From Chitinimonas arctica (GTDB lineage Bacteria; Pseudomonadota; Gammaproteobacteria; Burkholderiales; Chitinimonadaceae), in assembly GCF_007431345.1 (NCBI RefSeq), contig NZ_CP041730.1, forward strand, positions 1,178,001-1,242,000: a stretch of 64,000 nucleotides of DNA. The letters are read 5' to 3'. Shown here in pieces: positions 44,653 to 58,007 of this stretch (its first letter is position 1; every line of letters begins with the position of its first letter). The translations under genes and the position numbers were made by a program. The notes under the pieces were generated by a model, which saw only the letters and a list, made by a program, of their open reading frames with translations, was not told the origin of the DNA and did no database searches.

Positions 44653-45258
44653 GTGGACCGGATCACCGGCATTGCGGATCGTAGTTTCGGAGATTGGTGC
44701 ACCAACTATCGTGAAATTATCGGCGAAAGACTATTGGCGCCGAAAACCCTTGCCTTGCGTGAAGTGGTGCTACGTATAGGATTAGCACTGTGGGAATCAT
44801 GGCCAATTGGCAACATACAAGTAAAAGACGTAGCGGATTTACTAAAAGCAAAATCCAAGGAAGGGAAACTTCGTATGGCAAACTTGACTAGCAGCATTTT
44901 AACCGACGTATTCCGTGAAGCCATGTCTGCCGGATGGATTAATGAAAATTTCAAAGCAGAGACGATTTTGCAGCAAACTCGGCATAACGGTCCGTCGTTG
45001 CCGGGAGACTCTTTACACCCCGATTCGATCTCCCGAGGCTTCGCAGATCAACGAGACGAGCTTGGTCTAGGTGTAAACCCGCCAACGCTGCACGAAATTC
45101 GTAGCTTGGCGGCCAGGCTGTACGCGAAGGCATACAGCCCGGCATTTGCTCAACTGGTTCTAGGCCACAAAAGTGCGGACATGACCGCCGTGTATCTAGA
45201 CAACAGAGGGTCGGAATGGACGGTTGCAGAGGCCCCGTTTCGGAAAAGTTTCGAATGA
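44653..45258 (+). pseudogene. Phage-type tyrosine integrase, internally deleted
   Basis: 201 aa with parts of a lambda/P22-type integrase. The core-binding region survives (DWCTNYREIIGERLLAPKTL, then LADLL-like and FREAMSAGWINENFKAE). It jumps straight to the end of the catalytic domain (PPTLHEIRSLAARLYAKAYS, VLGHKSADMTAVYLDNRGSEW). HxxR, the second His and Tyr are present, but the whole stretch carrying the first catalytic Arg is missing, and the N-terminal arm-binding domain is absent. It is a remnant of a lost element. No attachment repeat or tRNA lies next to it. Confidence 0.75.
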
Positions 45259-45300
45259 ATATTGAGTAAAGTTAAAAAGCTTTTGTTTTTATTGACTATT

Positions 45301-46860
45301 TTACCCGTGCCGCTTCTCCATTTTGCAGTCATAAGTCAATATCACCCGCCCTTCCCCATCGCAGCTTTCCAGCTTGACCGAGAATCCCCACAGCCGTGAG
45401 ATATGCTTCAACACCTCATGCACGGTATTGGCCAGCGGCCGCCGATTGTGCTGGATATGGCGCAGGGTCAGCGAGCGGTCGCCGCGGGTATTGACCTCCC
45501 AGACCTGGATATTGGGTTCGCGGTTGCCCAGATTGTATTGATCGGCCAATTTGCGCCGAATCTCGCGATAGCCGTCTTCGTTGTGGATGACGCTGACCTC
45601 CAGCTTGGCTTCGTGGTCGTCATCGCGCACCGCGAACAAGCGGAAATCGCGGATCAGCTTGGGCGACAGGTACTGGGCGATAAAGCTCTCGTCCTTGAAG
45701 TTCTTCATGGCGAACTCCAGGGCAGGCCGCCATTCGGTGCCGGCCAGGTCGGGGAACCAGCGGCGGTCCTCCTCGGTGGGATGTTCACAGATTCGGCGGA
45801 TATCCGAATACATGGCAAAGCCAAGCGCATAGGGATTGATACCGGAATACCAGCGGCTACTGACCGGGGGCTGGTAGACGACATTGGTATGCGAGTGGAG
45901 AAACTCCATGATCGCGCCATCGGTGATCAGCCCCTCGTCATACAGGCGATTCATGATGGTGTAGTGCCAAAAGGTGGCCCAGCCTTCGTTCATCACCTGG
46001 GTTTGGCGTTGCGGATAGAAATACTGCGCTACCTTGCGCACGATGCGCACGAGCTCACGCTGCCAGGGCTCCAGCAAGGGCGCGTATTTCTCGATGAAGT
46101 AGAGCAAGTTCTCCTGCGGCTCGGGTGGAAAGCGGGCTGCCTCGGTCTTTTCCGCTTCTTCTGCCCGGCGCGGCAGGGTGCGCCACAGGTCATTGACCTG
46201 GCTTTGCAGATAAGCCTCCCTATCCGCCTGCTTGGCTTGTTCCTCGGCCACCGAGAGCTTGGGCGGACGCTTATAACGGTCGACGCCATAGTTCATCAGC
46301 GCATGGCAGGAATCGAGCAACTCCTCGACCGTGTCCACCCCATGGCGCTCCTCGCACTGACGGATGTACTGCCGGGCGAACACCAGGTAATCGATGATGG
46401 CGCTGGCATCGGTCCAGGAACGGAACAGGTAGTTACCCTTGAAGAAACTATTGTGGCCAAAAGCGGCATGCGCGATGACCAGGGCCTGCATGGTGATGGA
46501 GTTTTCTTCCATCAGATACGAGATACAAGGATTGGAGTTGATCACGATTTCGTAGGCCAGCCCCATCTGGCCCCGCTTGTAGCCTCTCTCGGTGCTGAGG
46601 AAATGTTTACCGTAGCTCCAATGGTGGTACATGACCGGCATACCAACCGAGGCATAAGCGTCCATCATCTGCTCGGCAGTGATGATTTCCAGCTGATTGG
46701 GATAGGTATCCAGCTGGAACTCGCCTGCTACCCGGCTGATTTCCTTGTAGTAGCGGTCGATCAGTTCGAAGGTCCATTCCGAACCGATCGAAAGCGGCCC
46801 AGTGGTCTTCTTGGCCCGTTTACGCTTGGCACTGCTGGGAGAAATGATCAGATCGCTCAT
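45301..46860 (-). CDS. spoVR: SpoVR family protein (YcgB)
   Basis: 519 aa. Typical motifs: EWTFELIDRYYKEISRVAGE, QLEIITAEQMMDAYASVGMP, HWSYGKHFLSTERGYKRGQM and MNEGWATFWHYTIMNRLYDE. The family (E. coli YcgB) has no firm biochemical role and is usually co-expressed with PrkA/YeaG and YeaH in stress and stationary phase. Its ATG overlaps the stop of the yeaH gene by four bases, so it is translationally coupled as the last gene of a three-gene leftward operon. Confidence 0.93.
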   Translation of the reverse strand: MSDLIISPSSAKRKRAKKTTGPLSIGSEWTFELIDRYYKEISRVAGEFQLDTYPNQLEIITAEQMMDAYASVGMPVMYHHWSYGKHFLSTERGYKRGQMGLAYEIVINSNPCISYLMEENSITMQALVIAHAAFGHNSFFKGNYLFRSWTDASAIIDYLVFARQYIRQCEERHGVDTVEELLDSCHALMNYGVDRYKRPPKLSVAEEQAKQADREAYLQSQVNDLWRTLPRRAEEAEKTEAARFPPEPQENLLYFIEKYAPLLEPWQRELVRIVRKVAQYFYPQRQTQVMNEGWATFWHYTIMNRLYDEGLITDGAIMEFLHSHTNVVYQPPVSSRWYSGINPYALGFAMYSDIRRICEHPTEEDRRWFPDLAGTEWRPALEFAMKNFKDESFIAQYLSPKLIRDFRLFAVRDDDHEAKLEVSVIHNEDGYREIRRKLADQYNLGNREPNIQVWEVNTRGDRSLTLRHIQHNRRPLANTVHEVLKHISRLWGFSVKLESCDGEGRVILTYDCKMEKRHG

Positions 46861-48128
46861 ACGTTCGCCGTATTCTTTTTGAACAGGTCGCGGAAGACAG
46901 GGTAGATATCCGCGGGAGACTGGATCTTGCGCATGGCGAACTGCTTGCAGGCATCCCGCACTTTTTCATACTCCATCCACAGGTTTTGCGGCTCGCCATC
47001 GGTGATTTCGATATAGGCGTAGTACTGCACCATGGGCAGGATGTTCTTGAGCAATAGATCCTTGCAAACCAGCGAATCGCTATCCCAGTTGTCGCCGTCG
47101 GATGCCTGGGCAATGTAGATGTTCCAGTCGCTGGTGGGAAAGCGCTCGCCGATGACCTGGTCTACCAGCTTGAGCGCCGAACTCACCACCGTCCCGCCGG
47201 TATCGCGTGCATGGAAGAAGTCGTGTTCATTCACTTCCTGCGCCTGCGTGTGATGGCGGATGAATACCACCTCGATCTTTTCATAGGCCCTGGTAAGGAA
47301 CAGGTAGAGCAAGATAAAGAAGCGCTTGGCGGTATCCTTCTTTTGTTCGTCCATCGAGCCCGACACATCCATCACGCAGAACATCACCGCCTGGGTATGA
47401 GGCCGTGGTTGCCGTACGCGGTTGCTGTAGCGAAGGTCGAACGGGTCGATAAACGGGATGCCGATAATGCGCGTCTTGAGCGAATGGATTTCCGCACGCA
47501 AGGCATTCAAGCGAGGATCGTCCTCCTCGCATTTTTCCAGCAGCTCGTCGAGCTCCTCGCGCGCCTCGTTCAGGCGCGCCATTGGCCCGGCGGTCAAGGC
47601 GATACGGCGGCCCAGCGCGCCTTTGAGCGAACGCATCACATCGATATTCGATGGCGTGCCGTCGGTGCTGTAACCGGCCCGGACCTGCTTGAAGGCCTGG
47701 GTAGCGGTGAGCTGGGTCTTCACCAGGTTGGGAAGCTCCAGATCCTCGAAGAAGAAATTGAGAAATTCCTCGCGACTCAGCTGAAATACGAAATCGTCCT
47801 CGCCCTCACCATCCTGCGAGGCCTTGCCCGAGCCGCTACCGCCACCGCCTTCCTCGGGCCGGTCGATCTGATCGCCTTTCTGGTATTCCTTGTTGCCGGG
47901 ATGGACGGTTTCCCAAACACCGCCGCGAGCGTGCCCAAACACCGGTTCGGAAACATCCTTCACCGGAATGGAGACATTCTCGCCGCTATCGATGTCGGTG
48001 ATGGAGCGCCCTTTTACCGCCCGCGTCACCGCCTCTTTGATCTGTCCCTTGAAACGACGCAAAAACCGTTCGCGATTGATGGCGGACTTGTTCTTGCCGT
48101 TCAACCGTCGGTCAATTAAGTGAGCCAT
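46857..48128 (-). CDS. yeaH: DUF444 protein YeaH/YhbH
   Basis: 423 aa. The N-terminus AHLIDRRLNGKNKSAINRER leads to a low-complexity Gly/Glu stretch at about 80-110 and a C-terminal von Willebrand A-like part (VMFCVMDVSGSMDEQKKDTA, then IRHHTQAQEV and RDTGGTVVSSALKL) with a MIDAS-like DxSxS. Partner of PrkA in the YeaG-YeaH-YcgB set. ATG 48128 has GGAG upstream; a longer frame to 48152 exists. The gap to prkA is 74 bp. Confidence 0.93.
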   Translation of the reverse strand: MAHLIDRRLNGKNKSAINRERFLRRFKGQIKEAVTRAVKGRSITDIDSGENVSIPVKDVSEPVFGHARGGVWETVHPGNKEYQKGDQIDRPEEGGGGSGSGKASQDGEGEDDFVFQLSREEFLNFFFEDLELPNLVKTQLTATQAFKQVRAGYSTDGTPSNIDVMRSLKGALGRRIALTAGPMARLNEAREELDELLEKCEEDDPRLNALRAEIHSLKTRIIGIPFIDPFDLRYSNRVRQPRPHTQAVMFCVMDVSGSMDEQKKDTAKRFFILLYLFLTRAYEKIEVVFIRHHTQAQEVNEHDFFHARDTGGTVVSSALKLVDQVIGERFPTSDWNIYIAQASDGDNWDSDSLVCKDLLLKNILPMVQYYAYIEITDGEPQNLWMEYEKVRDACKQFAMRKIQSPADIYPVFRDLFKKNTANV

Positions 48129-48202
48129 CTTGTACTCCGCCGCAGGCCCCAAGGATGCATGGGCCTGTCCAGCATGGATGCTTCATGCACGCAGGTGCCG
48201 AA

Positions 48203-50125
48203 TTAGGAAGACTTCCGCACGCGTAGATACCAGTCGCATAGCAGCCTGACCTGCTTGGCGGTGTAGCCCTTGGCAACCATGCGATTGACGAAATCCTCGT
48301 GCTTGCGGGCGTCCTCATTGCTTGCCTTGGCATTGAAGGAAATAACCGGCAGCAGCTCCTCGGTATTGGAGAACATCTTTTTCTCGATCACCGCGCGCAG
48401 CTTCTCGTAACTGGTCCAGGTCGGGTTTTTGCCACCATTGTTGGCCCGTGCCCGCAGGACAAAGTTCACGATCTCATTGCGAAAGTCCTTCGGATTGCTG
48501 ATACCGGCCGGCTTTTCGATCTTTTCCAGTTCATTGTTGAGCGCGTTGCGGTCGAAGCTTTCACCGGTGTCCTGGTCGCGGTATTCCTGATCCTGTATCC
48601 AGAAATCGGCAAAGGTGACATAGCGATCGAATATGTTCTGGCCATATTCGGAATAGCTTTCGAGGTAAGCGGTCTGGATCTCCTTGCCGATAAATTCAAC
48701 GTAGCGGCTGGCCAGGTATTCCTTGATATAGGCGAGGTATTTCTGTTCGGTCTCGGGCGCGAACTGCTCGCGCTCCACCTGCTGTTCCAGCACATAGAGC
48801 AAGTGGACCGGGTTGGCGGCCACTTCCGAATGGTCGAAGTTGAATACCTTGGAAAGTATCTTGAAGGCCCACCGGGTGGAGAGACCATCCATCCCCTCAT
48901 CAACACCGGCAAAATCGCGATACTCCTGGATGGACTTCGCCTTGGGATCGGTATCCTTCAGGTTTTCGCCATCGTAGACCAGCATCTTGGAATAGACGCT
49001 GGAGTTCTCGGGGTCCTTCAGGCGCGACAGGATGGAAAACTGCGACATCATCTTCAATGTGCCCGGCGCGCAGGGTGTGTTGTTGAGCGACGAGTTGCGC
49101 ACCAGCTTCTCGTAGATCTTTACTTCCTCGCCGACCCGCAGGCAGTAAGGCACCTTCACGATATAGATACGGTCGAGGAAGGCTTCGTTGTTCTTGTTGC
49201 CCTTGAATTGCTTCCACTCCGACTCGTTGGAGTGGGCCAGGACGATACCGTCGAAGGGAATGGCCCCGAAGCCTTCGGTCCCCTTGAAGTTGCCCTCCTG
49301 GGTGGCCGTCAGCAGTGGATGCAGCACCTTGATGGGCGCCTTGAACATTTCCACGAATTCCAGCAGGCCCTGGTTGGCCAGGCACAAGCCACCCGAATAG
49401 CTGTAGGCATCGGGATCGTCCTGGGCGTATTTCTCCAGCTTGCGGATATCGACCTTGCCGGTCAGCGAGGAAATATCCTGGTTGTTCTCGTCGCCAGGCT
49501 CCGTCTTGGCCACCGCCACCTGCTTCAACACCGACGGATAACGACGCACCACCCGGAACTGATCGATATCCCCATTGAACTCCTGCAGACGCTTGACCGC
49601 CCAAGGGCTGGGAATGCACTTCAGATAGCGTCGAGGGATGCCGTACTGCTCTTCCAGGATGGGACCATCCTCGCCATCGTTGAAAAGGCCCAGCGGTGAT
49701 TCATTTACCGGACTGCCCTTGATGCAATAGAAGGGGACGTGCTCCATCAGCTCCTTGAGCTTTTCCGCGATGGACGATTTACCGCCGCCTACCGGTCCCA
49801 GCAGGTAAAGAATCTGCTTGCGCTCTTCCAGGCCCTGCGCCGCATGCCGAAAGTAGGCCACTACCTGCTCGATGACCTCCTCCATGCCGTAGAACTCGCG
49901 GAAAGCGGGATAGACGCGAATCATCTTGTTGGCAAAAACCCGCGAAAGCCGCGAATCGTTGCGCGTATCGACGATTTCCGGATCTCCGATTGCCATCAGC
50001 ATGCGCTCGGCTGCGGTGGCATACGCCAGCGGCTCGCGTTTGCATAGATCCAGGTACTCGCGCAGACTGATTTCCTCTTCGCGAGTGCGGTCATAGCGGC
50101 TGCTGAAGTTGGCAAAAATATCCAT
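48203..50125 (-). CDS. prkA: PrkA-family serine protein kinase (YeaG)
   Basis: 640 aa. An AAA domain with Walker A LGPVGGGKSSIAEKLKELME and IPFDGIVLAHSNESEWKQF, then a C-terminal PrkA kinase-like domain (LRARANNGGKNPTWTSYEKL near the end). In E. coli YeaG is a nitrogen-starvation and stationary-phase kinase. It is the first gene of the operon with yeaH and spoVR. The ATG at 50125 has a GAGGG ribosome binding site. Upstream is 236 bp shared with a divergent LexA-like gene; I find no sigma-54 element for prkA there. Confidence 0.95.
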   Translation of the reverse strand: MDIFANFSSRYDRTREEEISLREYLDLCKREPLAYATAAERMLMAIGDPEIVDTRNDSRLSRVFANKMIRVYPAFREFYGMEEVIEQVVAYFRHAAQGLEERKQILYLLGPVGGGKSSIAEKLKELMEHVPFYCIKGSPVNESPLGLFNDGEDGPILEEQYGIPRRYLKCIPSPWAVKRLQEFNGDIDQFRVVRRYPSVLKQVAVAKTEPGDENNQDISSLTGKVDIRKLEKYAQDDPDAYSYSGGLCLANQGLLEFVEMFKAPIKVLHPLLTATQEGNFKGTEGFGAIPFDGIVLAHSNESEWKQFKGNKNNEAFLDRIYIVKVPYCLRVGEEVKIYEKLVRNSSLNNTPCAPGTLKMMSQFSILSRLKDPENSSVYSKMLVYDGENLKDTDPKAKSIQEYRDFAGVDEGMDGLSTRWAFKILSKVFNFDHSEVAANPVHLLYVLEQQVEREQFAPETEQKYLAYIKEYLASRYVEFIGKEIQTAYLESYSEYGQNIFDRYVTFADFWIQDQEYRDQDTGESFDRNALNNELEKIEKPAGISNPKDFRNEIVNFVLRARANNGGKNPTWTSYEKLRAVIEKKMFSNTEELLPVISFNAKASNEDARKHEDFVNRMVAKGYTAKQVRLLCDWYLRVRKSS

Positions 50126-50312
50126 GGCGATCCCTCTCGTTCAGGCTTGTCGAACACCGACAAATTGGTTGGAGCGCTGCGCGGGCAAAAGTTCGCGCGA
50201 GCAGTCGGCGCCGGTTCGATTTCGGTATAGCACATGCCGGCGAGGTATTCGCGAGGCAGCCCGGGGCATTTCCGCAACGTCCAGCATCCAACTTACGTAG
50301 GACTTGCCAAGA

Positions 50313-50324
50313 GAACGATCGTTC
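50313..50324. promoter_or_regulatory. GAAC-N4-GTTC palindrome upstream of the LexA-like gene
   Basis: GAACGATCGTTC is a perfect 12-bp palindrome, 38 bp ahead of the LexA-like start. It has the form of the Gram-positive SOS box GAAC-N4-GTTC, unlike the CTGT-N8-ACAG box of E. coli LexA. A natural candidate for autoregulation by the adjacent repressor. Confidence 0.55.
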
Positions 50325-50361
50325 ACTAGAGTGTGCCATCGGAACTCTATCCATACACACC

Positions 50362-50949
50362 ATGAGCGAATTTGAGCGAGACCTCGACTATCTGGGTCGA
50401 TTGCAGGATTACTACGCCGATGAGCGCTGCCTGCCGTCCTATGCCCGCCTGATGAGCCTGTTCGGCTTCGCCAGCAAATCGGCTGTTTCCAAACTGCTGG
50501 CCCGCTTGCAGCTGCAAGGCTTTCTGTCCCGTAGCAGCGACGGCGACTGGGCACCAACCGATCGTTTCTTCGAACGCATCATGGCCAGCGAGCCGGTACC
50601 CGCCGGCATGCCGGTGGCGGCACGGGATGTGGCCAATGACACTTTTGCCATCGACCAGTACCTGGTCAATCGTCCCTCGCACACCATCATGATCCCGGTG
50701 AAAGGCGATTCGATGATCGATGCCGGTATACATTCCGGCGATTTGGCCGTGGTCGAGCGGCGCGCCATCGCCAATGTGGGCGATATTGTCGTCGCCATCG
50801 TCGATGATGAATTCACCCTCAAGACGCTAGGCAAGGAAGCAGGCAAATTTGTCCTACTCCCTGCCAATCCGGCCTACCCGGTGATACGTCCCAAAGGGGC
50901 GCTGGAGATTTTTGGGGTGATGGTGGGCTTGGTACGTAAGTATCGCTAG
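50362..50949 (+). CDS. LexA-like SOS-type repressor (S24 self-cleaving)
   Basis: 195 aa. The N-terminal winged helix (LGRLQDYYADERCLPSYARL, MSLFGFASKSAVSKLLARLQ) is LexA-like. A cleavage candidate is Ala81-Gly82 in EPVPAGMPVAAR. The S24 catalytic pair is Ser117 (VKGDSMIDAGI) and Lys154 (FTLKTLGKEAG). Same layout as LexA but with a divergent DNA-binding domain. No ImuB or DnaE2 genes follow. The binding site is likely the palindrome at 50313-50324. Whether it is the main LexA or a second one cannot be said from this window. Confidence 0.85.
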   Translation: MSEFERDLDYLGRLQDYYADERCLPSYARLMSLFGFASKSAVSKLLARLQLQGFLSRSSDGDWAPTDRFFERIMASEPVPAGMPVAARDVANDTFAIDQYLVNRPSHTIMIPVKGDSMIDAGIHSGDLAVVERRAIANVGDIVVAIVDDEFTLKTLGKEAGKFVLLPANPAYPVIRPKGALEIFGVMVGLVRKYR

Positions 50950-50966
50950 ACCAGCGAGAAAGACCG

Positions 50967-50996
50967 TCGCCACAGCGCCTGCCCCGACTGTGGCGA
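50967..50996 (+). terminator. Hairpin after the LexA-like gene
   Basis: TCGCCACAG (50967-50975) and CTGTGGCGA (50988-50996) form a perfect 9-bp stem with a 12-nt loop, 17 bp after the stop codon. There is no T-run, so it may need Rho or be only a stabilising stem. Confidence 0.5.
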
Positions 50997-51018
50997 TTCC
51001 ACCATGCATGCAGGCAAT

Positions 51019-52011
51019 TCAGGCAATGGCATTGACCACTGCATCCCCTGCCGCAAAGGCACGGATATTCTCCAGCGTGGTTTCTGCAATATTGTCCAAG
51101 GCTTCCTCGGTCAAAAAACCTTGGTGTGAAGTGATCAGCACATTCGGGAATGTCATCAGCCGGGCCAAGTGGTCATCGGCTATGCCGGATTCGGAGAGAT
51201 TCTCGAAAAACACGCCTTCTTCCAATTCGTAGACGTCGAGTGCGACACCACCCAAGCGCTTGGACTTAAGTGCATCAATCAATGCGCTGGTATGTATCAA
51301 TCCCCCTCGGCTGGTATTAACCAGCAACGCGTTCGATTTGCATTGGGAAAATGCTTGGCTATCAAATAGATGCTGGGTGTCTGATGTTAATGGCAAATGC
51401 AATGAAATGATGTCGGCCCTGCTCAATAGGTTGGAAAAATCAACTTTTTCGCTGCACAAAATTCGCGCGTCTTCCGCCGATAGTTGTGGATCACAGATCA
51501 GCACGCGGCAACCGAATCCCACAGCGATCTTCGCCGCAACCCTGCCTATTCGCCCCGCACCGACAAGGCCAAATGTCTTGCCATGCAGATCGAATCCCAC
51601 TAGACCATCCAGCGAGAAATTTGCATCGCGGACACGGTTATAGGCTCGGTGGGTCTTGCGTACCAAACTGAGCAGCAATGCGAAGGCATGCTCCGCCACC
51701 GCGTGCGGCGAATAGGCTGGTACCCTAGCCACCACCATGCCAAGTTGGCGGGCGGCGGGGAGATCGATACCGTTGAAACCGGCCGCACGCAATGCCACCA
51801 TGCGCGTGCCACCCTTGTTCAACACGCCGAGCGTCGCCGCATCCAGCCGACAGTTGACGAATGGGCAAACCACTTCGAATCCATGTGCCAAAGGCGCCGT
51901 ACTGAGATTCAAGCGGGGCTCGAAGAATTGCAAGCAATGATCGAAGCGTCGATTGGCCCGCGTCAGCGCGGCTTGGTCATAGCGGTGACTATCGAAGACG
52001 GCGACTTGCAT
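51019..52011 (-). CDS. ldhA: D-lactate dehydrogenase (2-hydroxyacid dehydrogenase)
   Basis: 330 aa. The NAD-binding motif GKTFGLVGAGRIGRVAAKIA is followed by LPLTSDTQHLFDSQAFSQCK, then NTSRGGLIHTSALIDALKSK with the catalytic Arg, a Glu in ALDVYELEEGVFFENLSESG and the catalytic His in LITSHQGFLTEEAL. Long Asp/Glu loop and length fit E. coli LdhA, which reduces pyruvate to D-lactate with NADH. Ends 1.0 kb before the rRNA operon terminator. AGGGAG precedes the ATG. Confidence 0.9.
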   Translation of the reverse strand: MQVAVFDSHRYDQAALTRANRRFDHCLQFFEPRLNLSTAPLAHGFEVVCPFVNCRLDAATLGVLNKGGTRMVALRAAGFNGIDLPAARQLGMVVARVPAYSPHAVAEHAFALLLSLVRKTHRAYNRVRDANFSLDGLVGFDLHGKTFGLVGAGRIGRVAAKIAVGFGCRVLICDPQLSAEDARILCSEKVDFSNLLSRADIISLHLPLTSDTQHLFDSQAFSQCKSNALLVNTSRGGLIHTSALIDALKSKRLGGVALDVYELEEGVFFENLSESGIADDHLARLMTFPNVLITSHQGFLTEEALDNIAETTLENIRAFAAGDAVVNAIA

Positions 52012-52138
52012 AAGCGGCTCCCTGCGGATGGTCGATCAATCCTACAGTAAAGCATTCGTACACTGTACTTATCGGATGGACCGCTTATCGTTCAACTGCA
52101 TTGTCTTCAGGTCGATTAACGCGCTGACGATGCAAAAG

Positions 52139-52171
52139 CAAAAACCCCGAACTCATCGAGTTCGGGGTTTT
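52139..52171. terminator. rRNA operon terminator
   Basis: CCCCGAACTC (52145-52154) and GAGTTCGGGG (52158-52167) form a perfect 10-bp stem with a three-base loop. Leftward it is followed by a run of Ts (A run at 52140-52144 on the plus strand), and Ts also follow on the plus strand, so it may also work rightward. It lies 10 bp after the 5S gene. Confidence 0.9.
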
Positions 52172-52180
52172 CTATGGGGA

Positions 52181-52295
52181 GCCTGGCGGTGACCTACTTT
52201 CACACGGGTAGTCCGCACTATCATCGGCGCAACGTCGTTTCACGGTCCTGTTCGAGATGGGAAGGCGTGGGTCCAACGCGCTATTGCCGCCAAGC
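52181..52295 (-). rRNA. rrf: 5S ribosomal RNA
   Basis: Leftward strand, about 115 nt, recognised from GCCTGGCGGTGACCTACTTT at its 3-prime end and GTTTCACGGTCCTGTTCGAG inside. It is the last gene of the rrn operon, ahead of the terminator at 52139-52171. Ends are approximate to a few bases. Confidence 0.92.
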
Positions 52296-52446
52296 AAAAC
52301 TGGGGCGAACAATGTGTTTGCACATCGTTCTAGCATTTCTGTGGCTCGCTTCGCACTTAAGCGTCGCAAACCATTCGATAGAAGAAGTAATCTTTTGGGT
52401 TGGTTGTACCCGCAAACCCGATGCTCAGGCATCTTGGGTTATAGGA

Positions 52447-55328
<2,882 letters not shown>

Positions 55329-55459
55329 TATAACCAAAAATGCCTGGTTATCGGTCTTTTGCGTTTGCCCGGATCCATGCGACTAGTCATGAATCCAGTT
55401 TCGATACAATCAACCCATTGCAGTTCTTTACTAGAACTACATTGATTACTTCTTCTATC

Positions 55460-55472
55460 TTGTTAAAGAGCA
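55460..55472 (-). promoter_or_regulatory. boxA antitermination element before 23S
   Basis: Leftward TGCTCTTTAACAA, the standard rrn boxA, sits in the tRNA-Ala to 23S spacer. A second copy is in the 16S leader at 57490-57501. Both allow NusB/S10-dependent antitermination. Confidence 0.85.
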
Positions 55473-55579
55473 AAGTACAGATTGGCTAAAGAAGCCAAGC
55501 AACAAGAAACTCAAACCCTCCTCTACCTACCCAGGATGCTCGAATTCGCTGTTGTTTGTTTCCTTACCTTCAAAAAGAA

Positions 55580-55655
55580 TGGTGGAGGTTGACGGGATCG
55601 AACCGACGACCCCCTGCTTGCAAAGCAGGTGCTCTCCCAGCTGAGCTAAACCCCC
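55580..55655 (-). tRNA. tRNA-Ala (anticodon TGC)
   Basis: 76 nt including CCA. The anticodon arm reads CTGCTTTGCAAGCAG leftward, T-arm GGTTCGATCCC, acceptor GGGGGTT/AACCTCC. It lies in the 16S-23S spacer next to tRNA-Ile, as in many proteobacterial rrn operons. Confidence 0.96.
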
Positions 55656-55664
55656 TATAACGAC

Positions 55665-55741
55665 TGGTGGGTCAGATAGGAATCGAACCTATGACCCCCG
55701 CCTTATCAAGACGGTGCTCTAACCGACTGAGCTACTGACCC
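55665..55741 (-). tRNA. tRNA-Ile (anticodon GAT)
   Basis: 77 nt including CCA. Anticodon arm CCGTCTTGATAAGGCGG, T-arm GGTTCGATTCC, acceptor GGGTCAG paired with CTGACCC. It is 9 bp from tRNA-Ala in the same spacer. Confidence 0.96.
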
Positions 55742-55841
55742 AGCTTTCTCTTTGAAGTCTCTGTCCGGTTCCCCGAACAGCACTCCGTACTTCTCAACAC
55801 ACAACCGATAAGTGTAGACACTTGGCCTGTCGGCCTTTCTC

Positions 55842-57380
<1,539 letters not shown>

Positions 57381-57489
57381 ATCTCTGTTTTTGAAACAAA
57401 ACTGGCATTGCTTGATTCAACAGCCTAAGCCGTCAAATCTCGTAAGCCTTTAGCCTAAAGCCAAGTGCCTACGCTTATCGGTTGTATCT

Positions 57490-57501
57490 TGTTAAAGAGC
57501 G
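57490..57501 (-). promoter_or_regulatory. boxA in the 16S leader
   Basis: Leftward GCTCTTTAACAA, about 110 bp upstream of the 16S 5-prime end, matching the rrn boxA seen again before 23S. Confidence 0.85.
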
Positions 57502-57577
57502 TTTGCTTGTTCAGACTAACTCGGCTAACATCGTGTGTTTCGCTTCGTTTTTGTCTGCGTCAGCAGCAGAGAAGCGA

Positions 57578-57606
57578 ACTATACGCACCACCCCGCCGGC
57601 CGTCAA
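57578..57606 (-). promoter_or_regulatory. rRNA operon promoter
   Basis: Leftward TTGACG (57606-57601), a 17-bp spacer and TATAGT (57583-57578), close to the sigma-70 consensus. Initiation is expected near 57571, leaving a 190-nt leader with boxA before 16S. Confidence 0.82.
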
Positions 57607-57754
57607 CACCCTTCTGTAAAACTTACCGGGGAACGGCGCGAGAATTCAATAAGTCATTGATCCGTAATATACCCGTCATGAATACTTTTTTCATGGCGGC
57701 CGGTGACTACGCAGAACGGCAGGTTCAGGCCCCACTGCAAATCCCGCACCAAAC

Positions 57755-57789
57755 AAGCAAAGCGCCCCGTAAAACGGGGCGCTTTGCTT
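57755..57789. terminator. Strong terminator hairpin, probably for the leftward small gene
   Basis: CAAAGCGCCCCGT (57758-57770) pairs perfectly with ACGGGGCGCTTTG (57774-57786) around AAA; flanking AAG/CTT bases extend the stem. Read leftward it is followed by TTGTTTGG, a modest U-rich tail. It lies 17 bp beyond the stop of the gene at 57807-58007. Confidence 0.75.
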
Positions 57790-57806
57790 GATGCGAAGAA
57801 AATTTG

Positions 57807-58007
57807 CTATATAGGTTTAGTGTGCTCACGCAAGGCTTGTCGCGCCTGCCATTGCGCCAGCAAGAGACGGTGCTGCTGCACCTCCTCGCTGTAGAAATCG
57901 AAAATACAGGGGTCACAACCGCTCCCGCAGCATGCTTCGGGTGGCGGCGCGATAGGTGGCTCGGGCGGCGGATCATCTGCCGGCCAGGCACTTGGCGAAT
58001 CGGACAT
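57807..58007 (-). CDS. Small oxidoreductase-like domain protein
   Basis: 66 aa. After a Pro-rich start (SDSPSAWPADDPPPEPPIAP) comes a four-Cys block PEACCGSGCDPCIFDFYSEE, the mark of the oxidoreductase-like N-terminal domain family found as short proteins in betaproteobacteria. Role unknown; probably metal or redox related. ATG 58007 is chosen since the family begins there. It is divergent from dnaX. Confidence 0.75.
   Translation of the reverse strand: MSDSPSAWPADDPPPEPPIAPPPEACCGSGCDPCIFDFYSEEVQQHRLLLAQWQARQALREHTKPI

Noticed and set aside
44425..44684. Rightward ORF with MLAQLRINVRTRAARWFIPF
   Set aside because: No family, no ribosome binding site, and it lies in a patchwork of decayed island sequence; probably non-coding remnant.
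50126..50361. Sigma-54 promoter for the prkA operon
   Set aside because: A TGGCAC exists in the leftward reading near 50334, but no TTGC at the right distance.
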